From Xenorhabdus ehlersii (GTDB lineage: Bacteria; Pseudomonadota; Gammaproteobacteria; Enterobacterales; Enterobacteriaceae), in NCBI RefSeq assembly GCF_003610465.1, contig NZ_RAQI01000003.1, positions 460,954 to 524,953 of the forward strand: DNA of 64,000 bases. Reading direction: 5' to 3'. Both the position numbers and the translations under genes were made by a program. Under the pieces are notes generated by a model, which made no database searches, was not told the DNA's origin, and saw nothing but the letters and a program-made list of their open reading frames with translations. Shown in pieces: positions 10,951 to 20,872 of the stretch (the stretch's first letter is position 1; the number at the start of each line of letters is the position of its first letter).

Positions 10951-12020
10951 GCTACACAAGTTTCCTGTTCTGGTTGCAGTTTAGGTAAAGCAGCAATTTG
11001 TTCACGCCATTGAGCTTGTTCAGGAGTACCTTCAGTGCGTTGGCCGTATAACTGTGCGATTTGGTTGCCATTGGCATCAAACAACTCAAGGCTGGTGACG
11101 AAGCCACAATCGGTTGGTTTACGGGTAACCCAGCTTTCTGCAATGGCACTTTCAATCAGGTGCAGAGTGAAATTACGGTTGAAAATGTTGAGCCATTTCT
11201 GGGCGGAATTTTCTGCCTGATAAGGCATCAGGCGTTCCAATTTACCCGTGAAAATCTGGACACAACCACGGTTTCCAACAAAGATCATGATTTCATTTTG
11301 ATCTTTATAGGCAACTTCCACAATTTGAGTGAGTGCTGAATTATCCACACGATAAGCCAAATCATCTTTAACTGCATTGAAAATCTGCTGGCGGCTAAGA
11401 TTATGACGTTTCATCATGATGAAGAATTGATGAACGTCAGTCATGGCACGCCATTCTTCATCTAGCTGCGCTTTCAGTTGTTCCGTAACTTCTGCATATT
11501 CAGGCACTTCTTCCGGTTGAATTTCCAGCGTTGGATTTTCACTAGTCTGATATTTTTCGATCAGTGCATCCCATACAGCCATATCAGTGTTGCTGGTGGC
11601 ATAGACTTTATGCAACGCATCGCCTTGGCGGTCAAAGAATTGAATGCTGTGACGCACACCATTTTTGGCGGGTTCAACCAAAGAGAAAACGCTGCTCCAG
11701 TGGTCGAAGAATAGACGCAAGTCAAGCTCACGCGGATTAAGGATCAAACCAACATGTGGGCTAAATTTGGTATTTTCGTAGCGTCCAATATGCTCATGAA
11801 CGGCGAAGTCATTACGGGTAATCGCCTTGGTTTCGCCAACTGCTGCCAGTTCCTGAAGCAGGGTAGGAGCGTCAATATTCAAACGTTTTGCGTCGATACC
11901 GACACGGCTATGCAATAATTCTCCTTCGCTGACGTTAAGGTAAGCAGCCAGATCGCGTGCATATTTAGCTTTGTTTTCTGCCTTGGCTTGTAGGTAACGT
12001 TCATAAAGTGACTGATTCAC
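10947..12020 (-). CDS. hmuS: Haem-degrading / haem-transfer protein HmuS (HemS family)
   Basis: HmuS (ChuS/HemS family) binds imported haem in the cytoplasm and releases iron or passes haem on. It starts at a GTG at 12020 with AAGGAG nine bases upstream. The 357-residue protein contains the two structural repeats of the family, seen as the paired FDRQGDALHKVYAT and FDANGNQIAQLYGQR segments. It lies between hemR and hmuT, 75 bases after the hemR stop, so it is probably transcribed with the receptor from the Fur-controlled promoter. Confidence 0.92.
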   Translation of the reverse strand: MNQSLYERYLQAKAENKAKYARDLAAYLNVSEGELLHSRVGIDAKRLNIDAPTLLQELAAVGETKAITRNDFAVHEHIGRYENTKFSPHVGLILNPRELDLRLFFDHWSSVFSLVEPAKNGVRHSIQFFDRQGDALHKVYATSNTDMAVWDALIEKYQTSENPTLEIQPEEVPEYAEVTEQLKAQLDEEWRAMTDVHQFFIMMKRHNLSRQQIFNAVKDDLAYRVDNSALTQIVEVAYKDQNEIMIFVGNRGCVQIFTGKLERLMPYQAENSAQKWLNIFNRNFTLHLIESAIAESWVTRKPTDCGFVTSLELFDANGNQIAQLYGQRTEGTPEQAQWREQIAALPKLQPEQETCVA

Positions 12021-12095
12021 AGTTGCTAGCTCCTTAAAAAACGGTGTTTAAAAACAATTTTGTTCTAAAATCGAGAGAATAGTCTATTTGTTCTT

Positions 12096-14171
12096 TTACC
12101 ACTGGTAGCTTACAAACAGTTTGGCATTACGACCATGCTGTGGCGCTCCCAGTGATGAGTAATAGGCTTTATCGAAAGCGTTACCCAGTACAACGGAGGT
12201 AGTTAGCCCTTTTAATGTTCCAGTGCCATGATAGCTAACGTAGAAGTCATTGACGCCATAACCTGCGTATTGAGAAACCTTCCGACCGTATTCATCCCTA
12301 TTGGTGCCATATACCCCTTTAACTTGGGTATGCTGGGTAAATTTACCGACCCATCCAATAGAAAAATCGGTGTCAGATAATGGAATATCCAATGTGCTGG
12401 TTAGGGTATCAGGGGTCAGTGCTCCAATAGATGCCCCAGTTTCTTCGTTCTTACCCGTAGTTCGATTGTAAGCAAGGTTCCAGGAGAACCAATCGGAATC
12501 ATACGTCATAGAAACATCCCAACCCCAAATTTTGGCTTTTGGAATATTGAAAGATGTCGTAAACCTCATATCAGGTGTTATAGTGAGAGATATGTAATCT
12601 TTCGCTTGAGTATCAAAATAACTGGCTTTAAATTTCAGGCCATCGTTGTTGGCAAACAGGTCATCGAAACGCAGCCCGAAACCGTATTCCTGAGTTTCAT
12701 TGCTTTCAGGGCGTAAATTTGGATTTGGTTTCCAATAATTTGTAATTCCAGGGCCGCCTTTGCCTTTCTTTGGAGGCATATAGAAATGTTCTGAATCGTT
12801 ATACATTTCACCCATGGTCGGGGAACGGAATGCCTGGGAATAGGAGGCAAATAGCATTGACCAATCTGTGGGGGTAATACTAATAGCGCCTTTTGATGAC
12901 CACTTATCGGCACTGATGTCGTCATATTTGCTATTTGTGGCTTTGTAATTGTCGTAACGTGTACCCACAATAAATGAAACAGGTAAATCACGCAGGGTCA
13001 TTTCATCTTGAACCCAGCCAGATGCAAAACGGATATCGGCGTTGGGAAAACCCTTTACAATACTGCTACTTGGCTTTTGTTTTTGTTTATAAGCTTCACC
13101 ACCATAGGTAAATTGGTGGGCAGCAAAGGCAGTACTTCCCAAATGGGAGCGGTTTTCAAGTTTTATACCATAAGTTTCTTGTTTACGGCCTTCAAAGACC
13201 TTGTCTTTGCTTCTGTTATTAATATTTATATCGGAATAATAAATATCAGCTTTGGCGTTTAACCAGCTATATTCTGCAGGATTTAATTGATAAGACAATT
13301 TAGCATCACGTTGTGCAGTGGTGCGATCTACCCGTTGACTGTCATCTTTGTCTGGAAGTTGTGGATTTTTCGGTTCATGTGCTTCATTACGGTAATAACG
13401 CAAGTTGCCGCTGAGTTTTTGGTTGTCGTCTATTTTCCAAGAGCCTTTTACCAACGCGTTACCAATGGTTTCGTCATTATGATCTTTTACGCCATTACCG
13501 AAGCGGATATTGCCCACATCACGGGTGCCAAATGCAACTAATCCATCAAGCTGTTCTGTTTTACCGAATGCAGCTCCCCCAAATCCCAGACTGTGGTCAC
13601 CGCTCCCTGCGCGGCTAAAGACACGAAAACCAGTATTTTTGCCTTCTTCCAATAAATCTGCGGCATCGACTGTTTGATAGGCAATAACACCACCCAAGGC
13701 ACCACTGCCATATAGTAGTGCTGATGGGCCACGGACAACTTCCACCTGCTTAATCAAAGCGGGATCGAGGAATACACCATTGAGGTGCCCGGTGTCAGTT
13801 CCTTGCCGAATACCATCAACAAGAGTCAAAACCCCTTTTTGGGTATAACCTCGAATGCTAATATCTTGTCCATTGGCACGGCCAATACCAGCGACATCAA
13901 CGCCCGGAATATTGTGCAGTAAATCATTTGCGTTGCCAGCAACCTGATTGCTGGCTGAATTGCCTTCAATGACTGTCACCATCATAGGGGTTTCAAAGCT
14001 GTCACGTTGGTTGCCAGTGGCATAGACAGTTACAGTGTCTTTGGAAGATTTCTCTTTCTTGGAATGTACTGTTTCCGAAGGTACTGTTGTGGCATACGCA
14101 GAAGATAAACTCGCGAAGATGAGTGCACTTAATGTAGACAGTTTCAAGTTTGGTGATTTAATTAAAGTCAT
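12096..14171 (-). CDS. hemR: TonB-dependent haem/haemoglobin receptor HemR
   Basis: This outer-membrane receptor takes haem or haemoproteins through the outer membrane with TonB energy. The start at 14171 (MTLIKSPNLKLS) gives a signal peptide ending in SSAYA; the TTG at 14180 would only lengthen the n-region. A TonB box (DTVTVYA) and plug domain are followed by a 22-strand barrel ending in Trp. The haem-receptor signature appears as FRSPTMGEMY (usually FRAP) and NPNLRPE, with a His between them. It heads the hemR-hmuSTUV operon, with a Fur box 149 bases upstream. The small hemP gene often found here is not visible. Confidence 0.93.
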   Translation of the reverse strand: MTLIKSPNLKLSTLSALIFASLSSAYATTVPSETVHSKKEKSSKDTVTVYATGNQRDSFETPMMVTVIEGNSASNQVAGNANDLLHNIPGVDVAGIGRANGQDISIRGYTQKGVLTLVDGIRQGTDTGHLNGVFLDPALIKQVEVVRGPSALLYGSGALGGVIAYQTVDAADLLEEGKNTGFRVFSRAGSGDHSLGFGGAAFGKTEQLDGLVAFGTRDVGNIRFGNGVKDHNDETIGNALVKGSWKIDDNQKLSGNLRYYRNEAHEPKNPQLPDKDDSQRVDRTTAQRDAKLSYQLNPAEYSWLNAKADIYYSDININNRSKDKVFEGRKQETYGIKLENRSHLGSTAFAAHQFTYGGEAYKQKQKPSSSIVKGFPNADIRFASGWVQDEMTLRDLPVSFIVGTRYDNYKATNSKYDDISADKWSSKGAISITPTDWSMLFASYSQAFRSPTMGEMYNDSEHFYMPPKKGKGGPGITNYWKPNPNLRPESNETQEYGFGLRFDDLFANNDGLKFKASYFDTQAKDYISLTITPDMRFTTSFNIPKAKIWGWDVSMTYDSDWFSWNLAYNRTTGKNEETGASIGALTPDTLTSTLDIPLSDTDFSIGWVGKFTQHTQVKGVYGTNRDEYGRKVSQYAGYGVNDFYVSYHGTGTLKGLTTSVVLGNAFDKAYYSSLGAPQHGRNAKLFVSYQW

Positions 14172-14319
14172 GCAAGTCAATTTCCATGGTGAAATAGCGT
14201 GTTCTTATGAACTCAATTAACTGATATATCACTGTTATTCAGCAGTGAATTTGTTAGATTTTTTATTGCGTCAGAGTTAACAATCAATGTAGTTTATTTT
14301 ATTGAACAATAATTATTCT

Positions 14320-14338
14320 GATATTGAGAATAATTATC
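14320..14338 (-). promoter_or_regulatory. Fur box upstream of hemR
   Basis: On the minus strand GATAATTATTCTCAATATC agrees with the 19-base Fur consensus GATAATGATAATCATTATC at 15 positions by hand alignment. It lies 149 bases before the hemR start, fitting iron repression of the haem operon. Confidence 0.75.
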
Positions 14339-14426
14339 GTTTCAATGGTGGTTAACTTCAAGTTATTTTTTCTATACCTGAAATTTTGAATTAATATTTT
14401 GATTTTAAGGTGTTTTTTTCTGATTA

Positions 14427-14454
14427 TTGGCTCCCGATAGTCGGTAGGAGCCAA
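14427..14454 (-). terminator. Hairpin downstream of aroH
   Basis: TTGGCTCC (14427-14434) pairs perfectly with GGAGCCAA (14447-14454). No T tract follows on either strand, so it may be a weak or factor-assisted terminator, or only a 3'-end stabiliser. Confidence 0.4.
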
Positions 14455-14468
14455 AACAAAGAAAGGAT

Positions 14469-15515
14469 TCAGGAACGATTTCTCATCGCTTCGTCAAGAA
14501 TATTGATAAATTCTTCCGTATCCTGCCAACCAAGGCATGGATCGGTAATAGATTGACCGTATGTCAAAGATCCTCCCTTGATAACTTTTTGGGTTCCTTC
14601 GACTAAAAAGCTTTCAGCCATAACACCAGCAATCGCTGTTGAGCCAGATTGGATCTGTTCACCAATATTTCTTGCTATATCCAATTGACGACGATGAATT
14701 TTCTGGCAATTAGCATGGCTGCAATCCACAATCAAACGTTCAGGTAAGTGAAATTCACGTAATTTATGGCAGGTTGCTGCAATATCTTCAGCACTGTAAT
14801 TCGGTTTTTTCCCACCACGCATAATAATATGTCCATAGGGATTGCCACTGGTTTGATAAATAGTCATCTGACCGTTTTTATCTGGGGACAAAAACATATG
14901 CTTGGCTCGTACCGCACGTATTGCATCAATAGCGATAAGCGTATTGCCATCTGTCCCGTTTTTAAAACCAACTGGGCATGACAAGGCAGAGGCCATTTCC
15001 CGGTGAATTTGGCTCTCTGTTGTTCTGGCGCCAATCGCTCCCCAACTGATTAAATCGGCAATGTATTGACCAGTGACCATATCCAGAAATTCTGTAGCGG
15101 TCGGGACGCCTAATTCATTGATATCAATTAACAGCTTACGGGCAAGGGAGATCCCTTTATTAACCTGGCAAGAGCCGTCTAACATGGGATCTGAAATCAA
15201 GCCTTTCCAACCAATAACGGTTCTCGGTTTTTCGAAGTAAGTACGCATCACGATTTCTAGATTTTGCTGGTATTTTTTGCGCAGGGTGCGTAAGCGAGAA
15301 GCATAATCAAGGGTTGCATCAGTATCATGAATGGAGCAGGGACCAATAATGACCAATAGACGTTGATCCTCGCCTGTTAGGATGGATTCAATACGCTTTC
15401 GTGACAATGTCACATTTTGTAAGATTTTGTCTGATATAGGATATTGTTCTGCAAGCGCTTTAGGTGTGATCAGGCTATCAATGCGGTAGGTTCTTAACTC
15501 ATCTGTTTTGTACAT
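14469..15515 (-). CDS. aroH: 3-deoxy-7-phosphoheptulonate synthase, AroH type
   Basis: This enzyme condenses phosphoenolpyruvate with erythrose 4-phosphate, the first step of aromatic amino acid synthesis. The 348 residues match class I DAHP synthases: IIGPCSIHD supplies the metal-binding Cys, and GWKGLISDP, GARTTESQIHREMAS and MRGGKKPNY are substrate-binding stretches. Sequence and its place beside ppsR-ppsA identify the AroH (tryptophan-sensitive) isoenzyme rather than AroF or AroG. I see no clear TrpR operator upstream; a G/C-rich inverted repeat at 15566-15594 in the leader might affect expression instead. Confidence 0.92.
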   Translation of the reverse strand: MYKTDELRTYRIDSLITPKALAEQYPISDKILQNVTLSRKRIESILTGEDQRLLVIIGPCSIHDTDATLDYASRLRTLRKKYQQNLEIVMRTYFEKPRTVIGWKGLISDPMLDGSCQVNKGISLARKLLIDINELGVPTATEFLDMVTGQYIADLISWGAIGARTTESQIHREMASALSCPVGFKNGTDGNTLIAIDAIRAVRAKHMFLSPDKNGQMTIYQTSGNPYGHIIMRGGKKPNYSAEDIAATCHKLREFHLPERLIVDCSHANCQKIHRRQLDIARNIGEQIQSGSTAIAGVMAESFLVEGTQKVIKGGSLTYGQSITDPCLGWQDTEEFINILDEAMRNRS

Positions 15516-15672
15516 ATACTTTCTTTCTCGGATTCTACTTCATATTGTGACAGAGTCTGGAATAACTGGGGGATCACAATAACTCAACCCCCAGTAAATT
15601 CAACAGACAATCATGATATTTGCGCGAGAAAGTGTCGTGAATAAATATTGTTAAACATGTTATGTTTTGAAA

Positions 15673-16536
15673 TCAGAACATACGGCGTTTTAATCCCATA
15701 CTGTCAATAATTTTGGCCGAAATTTCTTCGACAGAATAATTAGTGGTATTCAGGTAATTGATCTTATTTTTTCGGAATAAAGCCTCAACTTCAGCAATTT
15801 CAACCCGACATTGTCGTAATGAAGCATAACGGCTATTTTCATGCCGTTCTTCACGGATAGCTGCAAGCCTTTCTGGGCTAATTGTCAGGCCAAATAATTT
15901 ATGCTGAAAGGATTTTAAAGCGGCGGGTAACTGCAAATTATCCATATCATCTGCGGTAAAAGGATAGTTTGCAGCCTGAATACCAAATTGCATGGCAAGA
16001 TAGAGGCTGGTTGGTGTTTTTCCACACCGAGATACGCCAAGAATAATGACTTGAGCCTGATCAAGATTACGTAATGAAATACCATCATCATGGGAGAGAG
16101 TGTAATCAATGGCAGCAATGCGTGCATCATATTGCCCCAGATTTTTTTTCGATAAGCCGTGAGTTCGGTGTAATTCTGGTTTGGGTTTCAGGCCAATTTC
16201 TTGCTGTAATGGTGCAACTAATGTTTGAACAATATCCTGACAAAATCCGTTACTACGGGTAATAATGCTTTTAACTTCATCCGAAATAATGGAATAGAAA
16301 ACTAATGGCTTGATTTGGGTTTGCTGATATATCGCGTTTATTTGATCTCTGACTTCCTCTGCTCTGGTTTTGCTCGTCACAAAAGGTAAGGTATAGGAAG
16401 TAATAGTAATTGGAAATTGGGATAACACGGCATGACCTAATACTTCTGCGGTGATTGCCGTTCCATCAGAAATAAAAAATACGCTGCGTTCCAGTATTTC
16501 ATTTTCAGCTGTTTGGGAAGAATGGATTTCTATCAT
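15673..16536 (-). CDS. ppsR: PEP synthase regulatory protein PpsR (bifunctional kinase/phosphorylase)
   Basis: PpsR switches phosphoenolpyruvate synthetase off by ADP-dependent phosphorylation of a threonine beside its catalytic histidine, and on again by Pi-dependent dephosphorylation. The 287-residue protein is of the DUF299 family, with [10 protein letters not shown] at the N-terminus and the P-loop [12 protein letters not shown] at about residue 160. It is divergent from its target ppsA, sharing a 188-base promoter region, as in other enterobacteria. Confidence 0.94.
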   Translation of the reverse strand: MIEIHSSQTAENEILERSVFFISDGTAITAEVLGHAVLSQFPITITSYTLPFVTSKTRAEEVRDQINAIYQQTQIKPLVFYSIISDEVKSIITRSNGFCQDIVQTLVAPLQQEIGLKPKPELHRTHGLSKKNLGQYDARIAAIDYTLSHDDGISLRNLDQAQVIILGVSRCGKTPTSLYLAMQFGIQAANYPFTADDMDNLQLPAALKSFQHKLFGLTISPERLAAIREERHENSRYASLRQCRVEIAEVEALFRKNKINYLNTTNYSVEEISAKIIDSMGLKRRMF

Positions 16537-16609
16537 TGTCTCTCTTCTTTTATCGTTATGCCCTTAGAATTTTTTCCAGATTATACCCGTAAAAAATAAT
16601 ATTGTTGGG

Positions 16610-16623
16610 TTGATCGATTCACC
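16610..16623. promoter_or_regulatory. Cra (FruR) site upstream of ppsA
   Basis: The minus strand reads GGTGAATCGATCAA, matching every position of the Cra consensus RSTGAAWCSNTHHW. It sits about 100 bases before the ppsA start codon and about 50 upstream of a likely transcription start. Cra is known to activate ppsA in E. coli. Confidence 0.7.
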
Positions 16624-16724
16624 TTTCTATATCTGGCAAGACAATGTGCTAGGCTATTTCCTGCTGTGAAGAGCAGCTTTAATTTTCCGATTTGTACCTC
16701 CGAATGTAAAAAGGATAGTTTCTA

Positions 16725-19103
16725 ATGTCCAATAGTGGCCTCACCTCAAGCAATGTGCTCTGGTATAACCAATTAGGTATGAACGACGTTAATCGGGTTG
16801 GTGGTAAAAACGCCTCGCTTGGCGAGATGATCACCAATCTGGCTGAACTTGGTGTGTCTGTTCCCAATGGTTTTGCCACAACTGCACAGGCATTTAATGA
16901 TTTTCTGGAACAAAGTGGTGTGAACCAGCGTATTTATCAATTGCTGGATGAAACCAATGTTGATGATGTCAATCAGTTGGCTAAAACTGGCGCGCAAATC
17001 CGTCAGTGGGTGATTGATACGCCATTTACGGCTCAACTTGAAAAAGATATTCGTGATGCCTATCTGCAATTGTCTGAAGGCGAGTCTGATGCTTCTTTCG
17101 CCGTGCGCTCTTCTGCAACCGCGGAAGATATGCCGGATGCTTCTTTTGCTGGACAGCAAGAAACTTTCTTGAATGTGCAAGGCATTGATGCGGTGATGGT
17201 GGCTATCAAGCATGTCTTTGCATCACTTTTTAATGATCGTGCCATTTCTTATCGTGTCCATCAGGGTTATGACCACCGCGGTGTTGCACTTTCTGCCGGT
17301 ATACAGCGTATGGTGCGTTCTGATTTGGCTTCGTCTGGGGTGATGTTCACAATTGATACTGAATCAGGTTTTGATCAGGTTGTGTTCATTACATCAGCTT
17401 ATGGTCTGGGGGAGATGGTTGTGCAGGGAGCAGTAAACCCTGATGAATTTTATGTCCACAAACCGACGTTGAAGAATAATCGCCCTGCAATAGTGCGCCG
17501 TAATCTTGGCTCTAAAAAAATACGTATGGTTTATGCAGATAGCAAAGAGCATGGAAAGCAAGTGCGTACGGAATCTGTATCAGAGGAATTGCGCAATCGT
17601 TTCTCTTTGGCTGATAGTGAAGTGGAAGCGTTAGCCAGACAGGCTTTGCTGATTGAGAAGCATTATGGTCGTCCGATGGATATCGAGTGGGCGAAAGATG
17701 GGCATAATGGTAAGTTATATATTGTTCAAGCCCGTCCTGAAACTGTCCGATCAAATCAGCAGGTCATGGAACGTTACCAACTCAATGAGCAAGGCAATGT
17801 ATTGGTGGAAGGTCGAGCAATTGGGCATCGTATCGGCATTGGAACAGTCAAGGTTATCCACAATCTTAGTGAGATGGATCGCATTCAAGTGGGGGATGTA
17901 CTGGTCACTGACATGACTGATCCAGATTGGGAACCGATCATGAAAAGAGCAGCCGCTATTGTCACTAATCGTGGTGGACGTACCTGCCATGCCGCCATTA
18001 TTGCTCGTGAGCTAGGTATTCCTGCCGTTGTTGGTTGTGGCGATGCGACTGAACGTTTACAAGAAGGTCAACAGGTAACGGTTTCTTGTTCGGAAGGTGA
18101 TACGGGGTACGTTTATCAGCATAAACTAGATTTCAGTGTTCAGAGTTCCCAAATTGATAAACTGCCGGAGTTGGATGTGAAGATCATGATGAATGTAGGC
18201 AATCCTGATCGTGCATTTGATTTTGCCTGTTTACCAAATGAAGGGGTTGGTCTGGCTCGACTGGAGTTTATTATTAACCGAATGATCGGTGTGCATCCTC
18301 GTGCTTTGCTTGAATATTCCAAACAGTCTCCTGAGCTGCAAGAGCAAATTAAATCGTTGATGGTTGGTTATGATGATCCTATTGAGTTTTATGTAGGGAA
18401 ATTGACGGAAGGGATTGCAACGTTAGCGGCAGCATTCTGGCCCAAACGTGTGATCGTTCGCTTATCAGATTTTAAATCCAATGAATATGCGAACTTGGTG
18501 GGTGGAGGCATGTATGAGCCACAGGAAGAAAACCCAATGTTGGGTTTCCGTGGGGCAGGGCGCTACGTTTCTGACAGCTTCCGTCAATGTTTTGCTTTGG
18601 AGTGCGAGGCGATCAAGCGGGTACGTAATGTGATGGGATTAACTAACGTTGAGGTGATGATCCCGTTTGTGCGTACTGTTGCTCAAGCGGAAGCAGTGAT
18701 AGCGGAATTGGCATCTCAGGATTTGAAACGCGGTGAGAATGGTTTGAAAGTCATCATGATGTGTGAAATTCCATCGAATGCGTTGTTAGCAGATCAATTC
18801 CTCGAATATTTCGATGGCTTCTCAATTGGTTCAAATGATATGACGCAATTGGCTCTGGGATTAGATCGCGATTCTGGTGTGGTATCCGAATTATTCGATG
18901 AACGTAATGAAGCGGTAAAACAACTGCTTTCCATGGCAATTCAAGCGGCTAAACGGCAGGGGAAATATGTTGGCATCTGTGGACAAGGGCCTTCGGATCA
19001 TGAAGATTTTGCTCAGTGGTTAATGAAGGAAGGAATTGACAGTTTATCATTGAATCCTGATACAGTTGTGAAAACGTGGATTGCTTTAGCTGAAAATAAT
19101 TAA
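16725..19103 (+). CDS. ppsA: Phosphoenolpyruvate synthase (pyruvate, water dikinase)
   Basis: PpsA converts pyruvate, ATP and water to phosphoenolpyruvate, AMP and phosphate during growth on three-carbon substrates. At 792 residues it equals the E. coli enzyme. The ATP-binding domain ([20 protein letters not shown]), the phosphohistidine domain ([14 protein letters not shown], with the target threonine of PpsR next to the His) and the C-terminal PEP/pyruvate barrel ([24 protein letters not shown]) are all intact. A ribosome site AAGGA precedes the ATG. It is probably activated by Cra and controlled post-translationally by divergent ppsR; a terminator follows. Confidence 0.97.
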   Translation: MSNSGLTSSNVLWYNQLGMNDVNRVGGKNASLGEMITNLAELGVSVPNGFATTAQAFNDFLEQSGVNQRIYQLLDETNVDDVNQLAKTGAQIRQWVIDTPFTAQLEKDIRDAYLQLSEGESDASFAVRSSATAEDMPDASFAGQQETFLNVQGIDAVMVAIKHVFASLFNDRAISYRVHQGYDHRGVALSAGIQRMVRSDLASSGVMFTIDTESGFDQVVFITSAYGLGEMVVQGAVNPDEFYVHKPTLKNNRPAIVRRNLGSKKIRMVYADSKEHGKQVRTESVSEELRNRFSLADSEVEALARQALLIEKHYGRPMDIEWAKDGHNGKLYIVQARPETVRSNQQVMERYQLNEQGNVLVEGRAIGHRIGIGTVKVIHNLSEMDRIQVGDVLVTDMTDPDWEPIMKRAAAIVTNRGGRTCHAAIIARELGIPAVVGCGDATERLQEGQQVTVSCSEGDTGYVYQHKLDFSVQSSQIDKLPELDVKIMMNVGNPDRAFDFACLPNEGVGLARLEFIINRMIGVHPRALLEYSKQSPELQEQIKSLMVGYDDPIEFYVGKLTEGIATLAAAFWPKRVIVRLSDFKSNEYANLVGGGMYEPQEENPMLGFRGAGRYVSDSFRQCFALECEAIKRVRNVMGLTNVEVMIPFVRTVAQAEAVIAELASQDLKRGENGLKVIMMCEIPSNALLADQFLEYFDGFSIGSNDMTQLALGLDRDSGVVSELFDERNEAVKQLLSMAIQAAKRQGKYVGICGQGPSDHEDFAQWLMKEGIDSLSLNPDTVVKTWIALAENN

Positions 19104-19135
19104 CTGGAAATAACTAATAGCATTTAATTCAAATA

Positions 19136-19170
19136 TAAAAGCCTGTTAAGATACTTTCAGGCTTTTATAT
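19136..19170 (+). terminator. Rho-independent terminator of ppsA
   Basis: TAAAAGCCTG (19136-19145) pairs perfectly with CAGGCTTTTA (19158-19167); the A/T ends would let it act on both strands. Confidence 0.75.
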
Positions 19171-19202
19171 TCTGTGTTACATGATTTTTTGGAATGCCCT
19201 CC

Positions 19203-19328
19203 AAAAAAAAAGCCTATCATGGGCTGACAGGCAAAGACTACACACAGCAATATATATATACTTCATTGAACCCAGCCTATGGCGTTATAAGCTGAGGTGG
19301 CAATACTCTGGGAAAAATTTGTTTCGAT
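19203..19328 (-). ncRNA. rprA: RprA small RNA
   Basis: The minus strand contains GCTGTGTGTAGTCTTTGCC followed by a GC stem (AGCCCATGATAGGCT) and nine T, which is the conserved 3' half and terminator of E. coli RprA. It also lies next to ydiK, where rprA sits in E. coli. The 5' end is inferred from a TAGTAT -10 element at 19336-19341 and an RcsB box upstream, giving about 126 bases. RprA is an Hfq-dependent sRNA that activates rpoS translation and represses biofilm regulators under Rcs envelope stress. The 5' half is diverged from E. coli. Confidence 0.8.
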
Positions 19329-19364
19329 GGAGTGAATACTAATTTAATAGGTGAGTTTATTCAT

Positions 19365-19378
19365 TAAGAATCCTCTTA
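19365..19378 (-). promoter_or_regulatory. RcsB box of rprA
   Basis: On the minus strand TAAGAGGATTCTTA matches 11 of 14 positions of the RcsB consensus TAAGAATATTCCTA. Its centre is about 43 bases upstream of the inferred RprA start, a suitable place for activation. Confidence 0.65.
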
Positions 19379-19512
19379 ATAAATAGAGATTAGAAAAGAA
19401 ACTTTATAAAAATAACTTTTTTGCAACAATTTTCTTGGTGGGTTTTATTTTTTACGAAAAATAACTTTATATTTTAGATGCGGTTTTGATGATATATTCA
19501 CCATTTTTATAA

Positions 19513-19542
19513 TTGCGCGAAAATACTATTTTTTTCGCGCAA
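19513..19542 (-). terminator. Terminator of ydiK
   Basis: TTGCGCGAAAA (19513-19523) pairs with TTTTCGCGCAA (19532-19542), eight bases after the ydiK stop on the minus strand. Confidence 0.65.
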
Positions 19543-19550
19543 TGATTTAA

Positions 19551-20660
19551 TTATTTGACGTGCTTTTTCCCGAAATGTTTTTCCATATCTGTCATTTTTC
19601 CTTCGGGTTTAGGAACTTCATTCATCCATGCCAATAGTAAACTGTAAGAAACAGCCAATACAACAGGCCCAATAAATAGCCCAATGACACCTAATGAAAG
19701 GATCCCGCCGATGACACCAGTAAGAATTAATACCATCGGCAAGTCAGCACCAAGACGGATCAGGAAAGGGCGTAGGACACCATCCATGGTGGTTAATACC
19801 AGGCTCCAGATAATTAAAATAGTTCCCCAGGTTGTTTCTCCCGTCCAATAAAGCCATGCAATAGATGGAACGAGAACAAGCAGAGGACCAAGCTGGGCAA
19901 CACAGCATACAAACATCAGTACTGTCAATATCATTGGATACGGAATGCCGGCAATTGCCAACCCAATTCCGCCTGCAATGGCTTGAACCAATGCCGTTAC
20001 CACCACGCCAAGAGCGACGGCTCGGATGGATCGGGCAGCCAGCAACACTACGGCATCACCTCGTTTATCTGCCAGCCGGATAGCAAAATGGCGGATGCTC
20101 AGCATAACCTGATCACCCTTCCAATAAAGTAATACGCTGAACATGACCATCAGTGCCAGATGGAAAAGAAAGCGTCCTGCATTAGCGGCTTGGGTAAAAA
20201 ACCATGTTGCTGCTTTACCGATGTAAGGGGGAATTTTGTTGAGAAGCATGTTACTGCCGTCAGCAATCAAATCCTGCCATTTAAGATATAAATCTTTGCC
20301 AATGACAGGTACTCGATGGAGCCATTCCAGTTGTGGAAGTTGGAAAGAGGAAGGAGATTTTGCCCATTCAATCAATGGCGCACTGTTTTCTACCAGGCTG
20401 TTGACAAGTAACGCAATAGGGATAACAAATAATAAAACTAACAGTAACGTCATGATAGAAACCGCAATCCAGCGTTTTCCCCATAATCGTTGTTGTAATT
20501 TTTCCAATAATGGCCAAGTTGCGATAACCACCATTCCTGACCAAATAAATCCTAAAATAAAGGGACTTAAGACCCAAAAGCTGGTGGTAATGAGTAATAA
20601 AATGAAGAGTAGAGCGAATAACAACTTAGGTAAATCTTGGTATGATTGTGATTTTTCCAT
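19551..20660 (-). CDS. ydiK: AI-2E family transporter-like inner-membrane protein YdiK
   Basis: YdiK belongs to the AI-2 exporter / PerM superfamily of inner-membrane proteins; its substrate is not established. The ATG at 20660 (MEKSQSYQDLP) gives 369 residues, equal to E. coli YdiK within one residue, so the longer frame to 20702 is not used. About eight hydrophobic segments are visible, and the C-terminal half has the family pattern GGIGLAIAGIPYPMIL and GGILSLGVIGLFIGPVVLAV. Position next to rprA and ppsA supports the name. Confidence 0.88.
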   Translation of the reverse strand: MEKSQSYQDLPKLLFALLFILLLITTSFWVLSPFILGFIWSGMVVIATWPLLEKLQQRLWGKRWIAVSIMTLLLVLLFVIPIALLVNSLVENSAPLIEWAKSPSSFQLPQLEWLHRVPVIGKDLYLKWQDLIADGSNMLLNKIPPYIGKAATWFFTQAANAGRFLFHLALMVMFSVLLYWKGDQVMLSIRHFAIRLADKRGDAVVLLAARSIRAVALGVVVTALVQAIAGGIGLAIAGIPYPMILTVLMFVCCVAQLGPLLVLVPSIAWLYWTGETTWGTILIIWSLVLTTMDGVLRPFLIRLGADLPMVLILTGVIGGILSLGVIGLFIGPVVLAVSYSLLLAWMNEVPKPEGKMTDMEKHFGKKHVK

Positions 20661-20872
20661 GAAATCATTTCTCAGGTAATTAAATAGTGTTGGCAGTAAC
20701 AACGGTAATTAAATATAACGTTATTTCATTGGTTGCTCAAAATCGATAAATATTGTGATATGGTTGAAAGCCTGTCTGCTCAGAAACCAGAAAATTGTCT
20801 GAGTTACGTTATCCAAGATAGTATATAGATAAAGCAATGTGGATATTTATTAGAATAAGGGGCAATTAGCCA

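Noticed and set aside
14181..14319. A hemP gene between the Fur box and hemR
   Set aside because: No ORF of suitable length or with the HemP motifs is present on the minus strand.
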